Source: Qipengyuania spongiae (lineage in GTDB: Bacteria > Pseudomonadota > Alphaproteobacteria > Sphingomonadales > Sphingomonadaceae). Taken from it: a stretch of DNA of 64,000 nt. Shown here one piece after another: positions 43,343 to 53,485 of this stretch. The notes beneath the pieces are model-generated. The model had not been told where the DNA came from, made no database searches, and saw only the letters and a program-made list of their open reading frames with translations. Position 1 is the first letter of the stretch, and the number at the start of each line of letters is the position of its first letter. The stretch lies in NCBI RefSeq assembly GCF_026168555.1, contig NZ_CP092471.1:2428501-2492500 (forward strand), read 5' to 3'. Position numbers and translations under genes: made by a program.

Positions 43343-44148
43343 CGCAGCTTTCCTTCCATCAGCCACCAGTGCGGATGGGCGGCGCGAAGTGACGTCGCGG
43401 CGTCGGAGCATTCCCGCGCCGTGGAGAAGAGCGCGAAGCACGTCGCGCCCGAGCCCGACATACGGGTCAGCCAGGCGCCGGTTCCATTCAGCGCGCTCAG
43501 AACCTCCGAAATCTGCGGGACGAGTGTGATCGCAGGGGCTTCGAGATCGTTGCGCCCGGCAAGTGCGATCTCGCGCGCGGAGCCTTCGGGAAGAGCGCCG
43601 CGATCCTCGCCGTCCCATTCGGCGAAAACCGGCCCGGTGGCGAGCGGAACTCGCGGGTTAACTAGGAGAACAGGCGTGCCTGTGAGACTGTCTTCCGCCA
43701 AGGGTTCCAGTTCGGTCCCGGTCCCGCGACCGATGCAGGTGCGGCTGTCGATGCAGGCAGGAACGTCGGCGCCGAGCGAGGCTGCCCTTTCCCGCCAGTC
43801 GTCGGGTAGGCCGTAGCACTCGCGCACGATCCGGAAGACGGCGCCGGCATCGGCCGAACCGCCTCCGAGCCCCGCCGCGACCGGAAGGTTTTTCTCCAGC
43901 GCTACCGCAAGCCCTTCTGTCCGGGGCAGCTTCCCGAGCGCCTCGGCGACGATATTTCTGGGAAAATCCCCCAGTTGGGGCGCGAACTCGCCAAGGACTC
44001 TCAGCTCGTCCTGCGACGATGCCCGAACGGACAGTTCGTCGCCGCTGTCAACAAAGGCGAACAGCGTTTCGAGCTCGTGATATCCATCATTTCGCCGCGC
44101 ACGGACATGCAGGGCAAGGTTGATCTTGGCGTAGGCGGTTTCTCGCAT
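43339..44148 (-). CDS. ispE: 4-diphosphocytidyl-2-C-methyl-D-erythritol kinase
   Basis: A 269-residue GHMP kinase of the non-mevalonate isoprenoid pathway that phosphorylates CDP-methylerythritol. The N terminus AYAKINLALHVRARRNDGYHEL holds substrate and the general base (Lys/Asp region); the ATP loop is PVAAGLGGGSADAG (about 90-103); the C-terminal motif is TRMSGSGATCFALF. All usual parts are present. ATG at 44148; a hairpin lies in the 34-base gap to the ETF-QO gene upstream. Confidence 0.96.
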   Translation of the reverse strand: MRETAYAKINLALHVRARRNDGYHELETLFAFVDSGDELSVRASSQDELRVLGEFAPQLGDFPRNIVAEALGKLPRTEGLAVALEKNLPVAAGLGGGSADAGAVFRIVRECYGLPDDWRERAASLGADVPACIDSRTCIGRGTGTELEPLAEDSLTGTPVLLVNPRVPLATGPVFAEWDGEDRGALPEGSAREIALAGRNDLEAPAITLVPQISEVLSALNGTGAWLTRMSGSGATCFALFSTARECSDAATSLRAAHPHWWLMEGKLR

Positions 44149-44158
44149 GGCTGGCTGC

Positions 44159-44178
44159 TCTCCCGAGACTTCGGGAGA
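44159..44178 (-). terminator. Hairpin between ETF-QO and ispE
   Basis: TCTCCCGA (44159-44166) and TCGGGAGA (44171-44178) form a perfect 8-base-pair stem with a GACT loop. It fills most of the 34-base gap and one arm contains the GGGAG that could serve as ribosome site for ispE. It may lower read-through or hide the ribosome site. No T run follows in the leftward direction. Confidence 0.5.
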
Positions 44179-44182
44179 ACCG

Positions 44183-45829
44183 TTACATGTTCGGATAGTT
44201 CGGACCGCCCCCGCCTTCTGGCGTGGTCCATTCGATGTTCTGGTTCGGATCCTTGATGTCGCAGGTCTTGCAGTGGACGCAGTTCTGCGAATTGATGACG
44301 AAGTTCATCTCGCCCGTCCCTTCCTGCTCGACCCATTCATAGACCCCGGCAGGGCAATAACGGGTCGAGGGGCCGGCAAAGACTTCCAGCTCGCTGCGCT
44401 TTTGCAGGTCCCAGTCCTTCACCTTCAGGTGGCAGGGTTGGTCCTCGGCGTGGTTGGTGTAGCTGTAGGCGACGCTCGTCAGCCGGTCGAAGGTGATCTC
44501 CCCATCGGGCTTGGGATAATCGATCGGCTTGTAGAGATCGGCGCGTTGCAGATGCTCGTGATCGCGATGGTGCTTCATCGTGATCGGGAGGCCGATGCCG
44601 AGTTGACGCATCCACATGTCAACGCCCGCGACGATCGTGCCGATATCGCCGCCGAATTTCGAGACTGCGGGTTGCGCGTTCTTCACCTTCTTGAGCTCGG
44701 TCGCGATCCAGCTCGAGCGCACGGAGGCGTCGTAATCCATCAGCTCGGTGTGCTCGGCACCGCCGGCGATCGCTGACGCGATGCTCTCGGCGGCGAGCAT
44801 ACCGCTCTTCATCGCGGTGTGGCTGCCCTTGATCCGCGGCACGTTGACGAAGCCAGCTGCACAGCCGACCAGCACGCCGCCGGGAAAGGCGAGCTTGGGC
44901 ACGGATTGCCAGCCACCCTCGTTGATCGCGCGACCTCCATAGGCGACGCGCTTTCCGCCTTCGAGCATGTGGCGGATCGCCGGATGCTGCTTCCAGCGCT
45001 GGAATTCCTGGAAGGGAGAGACGTAGGGGTTCTTGTAGTCGAGCGCGGTGACGAAACCGATCGCGACCTGATTGTTCGCCTGGTGGTAGATGAAGCCTCC
45101 GCCCCAACTCTCGCTTTCCGAAAGCGGCCAACCCTGGGTGTGGATCACGAGCCCCGGCTTGTGCTTGCCGGGCTCGATGTCCCACAATTCCTTGACGCCC
45201 AGACCGTAGACCTGCGGCTGGCAATCCGCCTCCAGATCGTACTTGCCTTTCAGCATCTTGGTGAGGTTTCCTCGCACGCCTTCCGCGAACACGGTGTACT
45301 TGGCGTGGATTTCCATTCCGGGCTGGTAGTCGGGCTTGTGTTCGCCTTTGGCATCGACGCCCATGTCCTGCGTGACGACTCCGGTAACTTTGTCGCCGTC
45401 AAACATTACCTCGGCGGCAGGGAAGCCGGGAAAGACCATGACGCCCGCCTCTTCGGCTCGCTCGCCCAGCCAGCGGGTGAGATTGGCGAGGCTGACCGTG
45501 TAATTGCCGTCGTTGGACATGAAGGGCGGCATCATGATGTGCGGCATCTCGCGCTTGCCGCGCGCGCTCATCACCCAGTGCTGATTGTCGATAACCGGCG
45601 TTTCCTTCATCGGACAATCGCTGTCGCGCCAGTCCGGAAGAAGTTCGTCCATTGCCTTGGGGTCAACCACCGCACCAGAGAGGATGTGCGCGCCGATCTC
45701 GCTGCCCTTTTCGAGCACGACGACCTCGAGTTCCTCGTTAAGCTGCTTCAGCCGGATCGCGGTAGCGAGGCCCGCCACGCCGCCCCCGACGATGACGACA
45801 TCGCAGGGCATGGATTCGCGTTCGCTCAT
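44183..45829 (-). CDS. Electron-transfer flavoprotein-ubiquinone oxidoreductase
   Basis: A 548-residue membrane-associated enzyme that passes electrons from ETF, reduced by fatty-acid and amino-acid dehydrogenases, to ubiquinone. The FAD motif VVIVGGGVAGLATA is at about 12-25; GWQSVPKLAFPGGVLVGCAAG is the ETF-QO signature; the C-terminal [4Fe-4S] ligands are C in RYCPAGVYEW and the NCVHCKTC run. The start at 45829 (MSERESMPCD) has a GAGAGAG purine run upstream; the much longer open frame upstream runs through the divergent gene and is not real. Confidence 0.95.
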   Translation of the reverse strand: MSERESMPCDVVIVGGGVAGLATAIRLKQLNEELEVVVLEKGSEIGAHILSGAVVDPKAMDELLPDWRDSDCPMKETPVIDNQHWVMSARGKREMPHIMMPPFMSNDGNYTVSLANLTRWLGERAEEAGVMVFPGFPAAEVMFDGDKVTGVVTQDMGVDAKGEHKPDYQPGMEIHAKYTVFAEGVRGNLTKMLKGKYDLEADCQPQVYGLGVKELWDIEPGKHKPGLVIHTQGWPLSESESWGGGFIYHQANNQVAIGFVTALDYKNPYVSPFQEFQRWKQHPAIRHMLEGGKRVAYGGRAINEGGWQSVPKLAFPGGVLVGCAAGFVNVPRIKGSHTAMKSGMLAAESIASAIAGGAEHTELMDYDASVRSSWIATELKKVKNAQPAVSKFGGDIGTIVAGVDMWMRQLGIGLPITMKHHRDHEHLQRADLYKPIDYPKPDGEITFDRLTSVAYSYTNHAEDQPCHLKVKDWDLQKRSELEVFAGPSTRYCPAGVYEWVEQEGTGEMNFVINSQNCVHCKTCDIKDPNQNIEWTTPEGGGGPNYPNM

Positions 45830-45866
45830 ATCTCTCTCTTCTCGTCGCAATTGCGTGCTGCAACGC

Positions 45867-45895
45867 CTTGACCCACGGCCCGGCAGGAGGTCAAG
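45867..45895. promoter_or_regulatory. Inverted repeat in the divergent ETF-QO / UDG-like gap
   Basis: CTTGACC (45867-45873) and GGTCAAG (45889-45895) are perfect inverted copies 15 bases apart (centre spacing 22 bases, about two helical turns). Located in the 93-base gap between divergent genes, it may be an operator. Regulator unknown; the TTGACC half could also serve as part of a -35 region for the rightward gene. Confidence 0.35.
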
Positions 45896-45922
45896 ACCGC
45901 AGCGAATGACTGTGCTTGGGCG

Positions 45923-46663
45923 ATGAATCAGCATACCACCCTTCTCGACGGCTACAAAGCCGCGCTCGACTGGTGGCGCGAGGCCGGGGTGGACATGGAC
46001 TTCGCCGACGAACCGGCTGACTGGCTCCGCGCCGCCGAGCCCGAAGCCGTAGCGGAAACGCCGCCCGCCCCGCCGCCCCGGCCGCGCGAGAAGAACGCGC
46101 TGGAACGCGCGCTGGCGGACACGCAGATCGCCCAACCGATTGGTGGTGAGCGCACGAACTGGCCGAAAACGCTTTCCGAATTCCGCGAATTCTGGCTGCA
46201 CGAGCCATCGCTTGACGATGGCCGCATGGGTGAGCGGGTGGTTCCGCGGGGCACGGCCGGAGCGCGAGTCATGATGCTCGTCGGCCAGCCCGACGACAGC
46301 GATCGCGAACTGCTACTGTCGGGCGAACAGGGTCGGGTTGCCGAAGCCTTTGCCCGCGCCGCCGGACTTTCCGAAAACGAAATCTATATTGCCAGCGCGC
46401 TTCCTCGCCCGACGCCGTTGCCCGACTGGGAAGCGCTTGCCGCGCGCGGACTGGCAGATGTGCTACATCTTCACATCCGCCTCGCCGAACCACAGCGCCT
46501 GTTGGTGTTCGGCCGCGGTCTCGCCCCCCTTCTCGGCAAGGCCACCGAGGAAGGCAATGTGAATGGGTGCCCCGTCATGGTAGCCCCCTCTCTCGAGAAT
46601 ATCGACCGCTCGCCCTCGCGCAAAAAGCGGTTCTGGAACAACTGGTTGGAGTGGACTTCTTGA
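45923..46663 (+). CDS. Uracil-DNA-glycosylase-superfamily protein without the iron-sulfur cysteines
   Basis: A 246-residue protein. After a proline-rich linker (AETPPAPPPRPRE, about 45-57) the core matches family 4-type uracil-DNA glycosylase in order: VMMLVGQPDDSD (where active enzymes have the GEGPG motif), AGLSENEIYIASALPRP (for the VYI-N-x-CRPP region), QRLLVFGRGLA and a C-terminal helix. None of the four cluster cysteines remains; only one cysteine exists (NGCPVM). The catalytic acidic residue is not evident either. A non-catalytic or altered role is likely. It is rightward, divergent from ETF-QO, and overlaps the next gene by a few bases. Confidence 0.68.
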   Translation: MNQHTTLLDGYKAALDWWREAGVDMDFADEPADWLRAAEPEAVAETPPAPPPRPREKNALERALADTQIAQPIGGERTNWPKTLSEFREFWLHEPSLDDGRMGERVVPRGTAGARVMMLVGQPDDSDRELLLSGEQGRVAEAFARAAGLSENEIYIASALPRPTPLPDWEALAARGLADVLHLHIRLAEPQRLLVFGRGLAPLLGKATEEGNVNGCPVMVAPSLENIDRSPSRKKRFWNNWLEWTS

Positions 46664-48378
46664 AACTGCGCAACTGCCTGATCGCTGCCGTGACCCTTGC
46701 GGGCATGGCTGGCCTCACGCCGCTCGCCGCCAATCCCCAGAGCGTCGCCTACTTCACGCAGGGGCGCCCGGCGGCTCTGCCCGTGCTGCTGTCGAACGAC
46801 GACCGCCTCTATTATGCCTCGCTCTACGAGGCGATCGACGCGAGGAACTGGGACCGGGTCGAACTCGCTCTGACCCAGCGGATGGAAGGGCCGCTGCACG
46901 GGGCCGCGCTCGCGGAATACTACCTTCATCCGGAAAGCCCGCGGATCGAACTGCCGCGCCTCACCGCCTGGCTCGATCGCTATGCGAGCCTGCCGCAGGC
47001 CGCCGGTATCATTCGGCTCGCCCAGACGCGCGGGTTGTCCTACGCGCCTGACCTCCCGCGCGAGCGGCAATTGCAGCGGCAGGGCGGTTTCACGCGCCGC
47101 ACCCTGCCCTCAGGCATTTCCGACGGAACCATGCCGGGCGACATCTCGACCGCCATCCTCGATCGGATCAAGACCGACGATCCCGATGGCACGCGGCTGC
47201 TGCTCGACGGCATCGACGCCTCGCTTTCCCCAGAGGCGCGGGCCGAGTGGCGCCAGCGCGTGGCCTGGAGCTACTATATCGAGAACCGCGATGCCGAGGC
47301 GTTCGGCATGGCCCAAACCGTGTCCGCCGGCTCCGGCCCGTGGGTCGCGGAAGGGGAATGGGTCGCGGGGCTTTCCGCTTGGCGGCTGGGCGACTGCGCC
47401 AGCGCGACCGACGGTTTCCAACGCGCGGCGGGCCTCTCCACCGATCCCGAACTGACCGCCGCGGCGCAGTACTGGGCGAGCCGCGCGCTGCTGCGCTGCC
47501 GGCGCCCGGAAGCCGCCGCCGAGCAGTTGCGCGGCGCCGCCCGTTTCGTCGAGACACTCTACGGCATGCTAGCCCGCGAGCAGTTGGGACAGGAACTGCC
47601 CGACGACCACGCCCGGCCCGACCTCACCGCCGCCGACTGGCAGCGCCTGTCGGACGAGCCTGCAGTGCAGCAGGCAGTGATGCTCTACGATCTAGGCCGC
47701 CGCGCGCAGGCGGAAGAAGCGCTGCAATATCAGGTGCGTGTGGGCGATCCCGGAGAATTCGCTTCACTCTCGCGCCTCGCCCGCAGCCTTGGCCTGCCGG
47801 GCGCCCAGACCTTCATGGCTTACAACGCGCCGCGGGGTGTGGGGGCCGATCCCTATCTGCGCTGGCCGATCACGACTCAGACCCCCTATGGCGGCTGGCG
47901 GGTCGATCCCGCGCTCGCCTATGCCCACGCCTTGCAGGAATCGAATTTTCGCGAGCGCGTGGTCAGTCCGGCGAATGCCATCGGGCTGATGCAGGTGAAG
48001 CCGATCACGCAGCGCGAATATGCAGCCTCGATCAATATGAGCGCGGCGTCGGACCTGAAAGAGCCGGCGACCAACCTTGCCTTCGGGCAGCGGACGCTGG
48101 AGGCGCTGGCCGGCGCGAACTACACGCGCGGTCACCTGCCCAAGGTGATGGCCGCCTACAATGCCGGCCCGACGCCCGTCGCGCGGTGGGAAAGCGAGAT
48201 CGTCGACCAGAACGATCCGCTGCTCTACATGGAATCGATCCCCTATTGGGAGACGCGCAGCTACGTGAACATCGTGATGCGCAATTACTGGATGTATCTG
48301 CGCCAGGCCGACGCCCCCGCCCCCAGCCGCACGGCTCTCGCCCAGAACGATTGGCCCCTCTTTCCCTCGGAGCGATAG
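46660..48378 (+). CDS. Soluble lytic murein transglycosylase
   Basis: A 572-residue periplasmic lytic transglycosylase. Signal peptide ends near AAN (about residue 22). A long alpha-helical superhelical domain fills the middle (about 25-400). The catalytic SLT domain has ALQESNF with the glutamate at residue 427, GLMQVKPITQ and YNAGPTPVARW. It cleaves glycan strands to anhydromuramyl products. Start: a TTG at 46660 has GGAG 8 bases before it and overlaps the previous stop as TTGA; a GTG at 46651 is the alternative, with poorly placed ribosome site. moaB follows by one base. Confidence 0.92.
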   Translation: MKLRNCLIAAVTLAGMAGLTPLAANPQSVAYFTQGRPAALPVLLSNDDRLYYASLYEAIDARNWDRVELALTQRMEGPLHGAALAEYYLHPESPRIELPRLTAWLDRYASLPQAAGIIRLAQTRGLSYAPDLPRERQLQRQGGFTRRTLPSGISDGTMPGDISTAILDRIKTDDPDGTRLLLDGIDASLSPEARAEWRQRVAWSYYIENRDAEAFGMAQTVSAGSGPWVAEGEWVAGLSAWRLGDCASATDGFQRAAGLSTDPELTAAAQYWASRALLRCRRPEAAAEQLRGAARFVETLYGMLAREQLGQELPDDHARPDLTAADWQRLSDEPAVQQAVMLYDLGRRAQAEEALQYQVRVGDPGEFASLSRLARSLGLPGAQTFMAYNAPRGVGADPYLRWPITTQTPYGGWRVDPALAYAHALQESNFRERVVSPANAIGLMQVKPITQREYAASINMSAASDLKEPATNLAFGQRTLEALAGANYTRGHLPKVMAAYNAGPTPVARWESEIVDQNDPLLYMESIPYWETRSYVNIVMRNYWMYLRQADAPAPSRTALAQNDWPLFPSER

Positions 48379-48379
48379 C

Positions 48380-48907
48380 ATGGCGATCGACGAAAACCGC
48401 AGCTTCCGCCCAATCAACATCGCCGTCCTGACAGTGTCCGACACGCGAACCGCAGCCGACGACACGTCGGGCGACATTCTCGCCGCGCGGATCGAGAGCG
48501 CGGGTCATAACCTCGCGGCGCGCGAGATCAGCCGCGACAGCCAGAACGAGATTGTCGCGCACCTCCACCGCTGGATCGAGGACGAGGACATCGACGCGGT
48601 CGTCACCACTGGTGGCACCGGGTTAACGGGGCGCGATGTGACGCCCGAGGCGCTCGACCGGATCAAGGACCGCGACATTCCGGGCTTTGGCGAGCTGTTC
48701 CGCTGGATCAGCTACGAGACGATTGGCACCAGCACGATCCAGAGCCGTGCCTGCGCGGTGCTGGCGCGGGGGACGTATATCTTCGCCCTTCCCGGCTCCA
48801 ACGGAGCGGTGAAGGACGGGTGGGACCGGATCCTCGCCGAGCAGCTCGACAGCCGGAACCGGCCCTGCAATTTCGTCGAGTTGATGCCCCGCCTGCGGGA
48901 GAAATAA
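48380..48907 (+). CDS. moaB: Molybdenum cofactor biosynthesis protein MoaB
   Basis: A 175-residue MoaB/MogA-fold protein. The molybdopterin-binding signature is TTGGTGLTGRDVTPEAL (about 74-90). It adenylates molybdopterin or takes part in a related step. The gene starts one base after the lytic transglycosylase stop, with GGAG just upstream inside the transglycosylase end, so it belongs to the same transcript. The transglycosylase and cofactor gene have no evident functional link. Confidence 0.93.
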   Translation: MAIDENRSFRPINIAVLTVSDTRTAADDTSGDILAARIESAGHNLAAREISRDSQNEIVAHLHRWIEDEDIDAVVTTGGTGLTGRDVTPEALDRIKDRDIPGFGELFRWISYETIGTSTIQSRACAVLARGTYIFALPGSNGAVKDGWDRILAEQLDSRNRPCNFVELMPRLREK

Positions 48908-48931
48908 TTCCGGGACTGGCACGGCGACAAT

Positions 48932-48946
48932 GTTCTCTGTATGTTC
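48932..48946 (+). promoter_or_regulatory. LexA operator (SOS box) before the radical SAM gene
   Basis: GTTC (48932-48935), seven bases, GTTC (48943-48946): an exact match to the alphaproteobacterial LexA motif GTTC-N7-GTTC. It lies 25 bases after moaB and 5 bases before the start of the radical SAM gene, where it would block a promoter. Confidence 0.65.
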
Positions 48947-48951
48947 CATTC

Positions 48952-50037
48952 GTGGAACGACGACTCGCCCCTGCCGTCGCCGGGCGCGGCGCCCAGTCGG
49001 TTGATGTACCGACCCGTTTCGGCTTGGCGACGCGCGAAGTGGACGGCGACTGGCGCGATTACGTGGAAAGTCTGGACGGCCCGGCGGTAAAGTTGCGCAC
49101 TTTCGTGACGGAAGAGCGTCCAAAATCAATACTGTCGTTCAACCGCTCGCCCGACATCTTCTTCGATCGCTCGGTGAACGCCTATCGCGGTTGCGAGCAT
49201 GGCTGCGTCTACTGCTTTGCGCGGCCGACCCATGCCTATCACGATTTGTCGCCGGGCCTCGATTTCGAGACCCGCCTTTTCGCCAAGCCCAATGCGGCAG
49301 AGCTTCTTCGCGCGACACTCGCCAAGTCCAATTACCGCCCCCGGCCGATCGCGATGGGAACGAACACCGATCCCTACCAGCCGATCGAACGGCGATACCG
49401 GATCACCCGCGAGGTTCTGGAGGTATGCTTCGATGCCCGGCATCCGGTCACCATCACCACCAAGTCCGACCGGGTCTGCGACGATATCGATTTGCTGGCG
49501 GAGATGGCGAGGATGCGGCTGGTGGCGGTGGCCATCTCGGTCACCAGCCTCGATCCCCTGTTGTCGGCAAAGCTTGAACCGCGCGCAGCTTCACCGTCCA
49601 AGCGCTTGTCAGCGCTTGAAAAACTGGCGGAAGCGGGCGTGCCGACCCACTGTTCGGTCGCCCCAGTGATCCCGGCCATCACGGACGAGTTCATGGAGGA
49701 GATCGTGCAGCGCGCCGCCGCCAACGGGGTGGGCAGCGTAGGCTGGATACCGCTGCGCCTGCCGCACGAGGTCGCGCCGCTGTTCCGCGAGTGGCTGTCG
49801 GTCCATTTCCCGGAGCGGGGCGACAAGGTGATGAGCATCGTCCGCTCGATCCGCGGGGGAAAGGACAACGACCCCGACTTTTTCACCCGCCTGCGCCCGA
49901 CCGGCGTATGGGCCGACATGTTCCGCGCCCGCTTTCGCCTGGCATGCAAGCGCGCCGGGATCGGCAAGAACACGTTCGAGCTGGACTGCACCCGGTTCCG
50001 CCCCCCGGAGACCGGCGGTCAGATGCGGCTTCTCTGA
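48952..50037 (+). CDS. Radical SAM protein, PA0069/SplB-like
   Basis: A 361-residue radical SAM enzyme of the PA0069 family, related to spore photoproduct lyase-like proteins. The iron-sulfur motif CEHGCVYC (C-x3-C-x2-C, about residues 82-89) lies in YRGCEHGCVYCFARPTHAY, and the family start GRGAQSV is at about 11-17. Substrate unknown; the SOS box fits DNA damage response. Start: GTG at 48952 is the only start that keeps the conserved GRGA; it has no Shine-Dalgarno site and lies 5 bases after the operator, so a leaderless message is likely. Confidence 0.85.
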   Translation: MERRLAPAVAGRGAQSVDVPTRFGLATREVDGDWRDYVESLDGPAVKLRTFVTEERPKSILSFNRSPDIFFDRSVNAYRGCEHGCVYCFARPTHAYHDLSPGLDFETRLFAKPNAAELLRATLAKSNYRPRPIAMGTNTDPYQPIERRYRITREVLEVCFDARHPVTITTKSDRVCDDIDLLAEMARMRLVAVAISVTSLDPLLSAKLEPRAASPSKRLSALEKLAEAGVPTHCSVAPVIPAITDEFMEEIVQRAAANGVGSVGWIPLRLPHEVAPLFREWLSVHFPERGDKVMSIVRSIRGGKDNDPDFFTRLRPTGVWADMFRARFRLACKRAGIGKNTFELDCTRFRPPETGGQMRLL

Positions 50038-50055
50038 CCGCGCGGCGAGCGGAGG

Positions 50056-50673
50056 TCAGTCCGGGCGCTTCATCCGGAACAGCGCCTCCGGACCGATCTC
50101 GAAATAATCTGCCGGCCCCCCGCCCCGGGTGATCGGGCGCGGGCGGGCGGTCTGGTAGATGCCATTGTCCAGCATCGCCTCGTCGATATGGATGCCGACC
50201 GCCTCTCCGATGACGAGCCACTGGTCGAGCGTTTCGCCTTCCTTGTTTTGCAGGCGGATCAGCTGGGTAAGCCGGCATTCGAAATGAACTGGACTGCCGG
50301 CGACACGGTCGGGCTTCACCACGCTCGAAGGCAATGCCGCGATCCCCGCCAGATCGAATTCGTCGACCTCGGCCTCCACGCTGGCCGAACTCGCATTCAG
50401 CGCCTCGGCCTGCGCTCTGGTCGCAAGGTTCCACACGAATTCGCTGGTCTGCTCGATGTTTGCGACCGTGTCCTTCCACCCCGATGAGGAGAAGGCGATC
50501 AGCGGCGGAGTGTAGTTGATGAGGTTGAAGAAGCTGTAGGGCGCAAGGTTCCGCACACCCGTTTCCGACAGGGTGGATATCCAGCCGATCGGACGGGGGG
50601 CGACGATGGCGTTCAGCGGATCGTGCGGCAGGCGATGCCCGTCCGCCGGACGATAGAAGTGGAACCGGCTCAT
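50056..50673 (-). CDS. Flavin reductase-like protein (FMN-binding split barrel)
   Basis: A 205-residue protein of the flavin reductase-like, FMN-binding split-barrel family. Landmarks: IVAPRPIGWISTLSETG (about 23-39), NLAPYSFFNLINYTPPLIAFSS (about 42-63) and FECRLTQLIRL. Members reduce flavin for partner monooxygenases or use FMN directly. No partner monooxygenase lies next to it. Start at 50673 (MSRFHFYRPADG); a GTG at 50694 would add seven residues. It converges with the radical SAM gene. Confidence 0.88.
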   Translation of the reverse strand: MSRFHFYRPADGHRLPHDPLNAIVAPRPIGWISTLSETGVRNLAPYSFFNLINYTPPLIAFSSSGWKDTVANIEQTSEFVWNLATRAQAEALNASSASVEAEVDEFDLAGIAALPSSVVKPDRVAGSPVHFECRLTQLIRLQNKEGETLDQWLVIGEAVGIHIDEAMLDNGIYQTARPRPITRGGGPADYFEIGPEALFRMKRPD

Positions 50674-50735
50674 ATATGGTCCGGAACCCGCCACGGTCCG
50701 CGGTGTTCCGCACTTCGATCAGCGAGGGACCGGCG

Positions 50736-51167
50736 TCAGAACCCCTCGCCCGAGGCGCCCGGCGCAAACCGCACCAACCGGCTGTCGCGAAGCGCCGCCG
50801 TCCTGTTGACCACCGCCTTCTGATATTCGGTGTCCTTGATCATTTCGAAGAAGGCGTCGGCGCTCGGATAGGAAGCGATGAAGCCGTCGTGCCAGTGCAT
50901 CGCTTCGGGGCCGGTGACGACGGTCTGGAAGGCGCCGCGCCAGACGATGCTGCCGCCCACCCGGCGGAAGATCGGGCCGCTGGTCTTGCCGTATTCCTGA
51001 TAGGCTCGCCGGCCGCTCCAGCCTTTCGCGGCATTTTCGTGCCCGTCGGGATAGTCCGCTTCCTCGCGGTACTGAAGGAGGTTCAGCATGTGGATCGGCT
51101 CGTCGCGGGGCAGGTCCTTGAAGGCCTCGAAATTGGCGCGGCTCGGGTCGATATAGCGTTCGGTCAT
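50736..51167 (-). CDS. DUF1330 domain protein
   Basis: A 143-residue soluble protein with the dimeric alpha/beta (ferredoxin-like) fold of DUF1330: EPIHMLNLLQYREEADYPD (about 23-41), AYQEYGK and WHDGFIASYPSADAFFEMIKD (about 92-112), where the last stretch is the family's core. Enzymatic role is not known. ATG at 51167. It sits between the flavin reductase and the pseudouridine synthase genes on the same strand, 13 bases after the rluE stop, so it may be read with rluE. Confidence 0.85.
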   Translation of the reverse strand: MTERYIDPSRANFEAFKDLPRDEPIHMLNLLQYREEADYPDGHENAAKGWSGRRAYQEYGKTSGPIFRRVGGSIVWRGAFQTVVTGPEAMHWHDGFIASYPSADAFFEMIKDTEYQKAVVNRTAALRDSRLVRFAPGASGEGF

Positions 51168-51180
51168 CGTTTCGGGCTCC

Positions 51181-51726
51181 TCAGATTGTCATGTCGCGCC
51201 ATTCGCCGGGGGCGAGCCCGTCGAGGCGCCATTCGCCGACCTGCCAGCGCACCAGGCGCAGGGTCGGCAGACCGACAGCGGCGGTCATCCGGCGCACCTG
51301 TCGGTTGCGCCCCTCGGTTATGGTCAATTCGATCCAGCTGTCGGGCACGTTCTTGCGGTAGCGCACCGGCGGGTCGCGTGACCAGAGCGACGGAGGGTCG
51401 ATCCGGCGCGCCTCCGCAGGACTGGTGCGCCCGTCCTTCAGATCGATGCCGCCCCGCAACCGGGCGATCCGCTCCTCATCGGCCTCCCCTTCGACCTGTG
51501 CGAGATAGGTCTTGGTCATCTTGTGCTTCGGCTCGGCGATGCGCGCCTGCAAGCGCCCGTCATCGGTCAGCAGCAGCAGCCCCTCGCTGTCCTTGTCGAG
51601 CCGGCCCGCCGGATAGACGCCGGGCACGTCGACCAGATGGGCCAGTGTGTCCGCCGCCCCTTCCTTTCCTCCGGTGAACTGCGAGAGCACACCGAAGGGC
51701 TTGTTGAGCAGGATCAGGCGCGCCAT
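51181..51726 (-). CDS. rluE: 23S rRNA pseudouridine synthase, RluE/RsuA family
   Basis: A 181-residue pseudouridine synthase without an S4 domain, the layout of RluE, which modifies U2457 of 23S rRNA. The catalytic aspartate is D44 in AGRLDKDSEGLLLLTDDG (about 40-57); the start MARLILLNKPFGVLSQFT and the end NRQVRRMTAAVGLPTLRLVR are typical. ATG at 51726 lies 8 bases after the acyl-CoA synthetase stop, so cotranscription is likely. Confidence 0.93.
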   Translation of the reverse strand: MARLILLNKPFGVLSQFTGGKEGAADTLAHLVDVPGVYPAGRLDKDSEGLLLLTDDGRLQARIAEPKHKMTKTYLAQVEGEADEERIARLRGGIDLKDGRTSPAEARRIDPPSLWSRDPPVRYRKNVPDSWIELTITEGRNRQVRRMTAAVGLPTLRLVRWQVGEWRLDGLAPGEWRDMTI

Positions 51727-51734
51727 CCGGATAG

Positions 51735-53387
<1,653 letters not shown>

Positions 53388-53448
53388 CGCTGTTCTTCTC
53401 TCCCGCTGCGGTCCCCGCATTGGCGCGGAAATCCGTTTCCTCGCGGGG

Positions 53449-53477
53449 ATCATGGCGAGTGCGCGCGCCCTTGGCAA
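53449..53477 (-). promoter_or_regulatory. Possible promoter of the acyl-CoA synthetase gene
   Basis: Read on the minus strand: TTGCCA (53477-53472), 17 bases, CATGAT (53454-53449). Spacing is ideal for a housekeeping sigma factor and the position is 62 bases before the ATG. Only a sequence match; no other support. Confidence 0.35.
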
Positions 53478-53485
53478 TCGCACAA

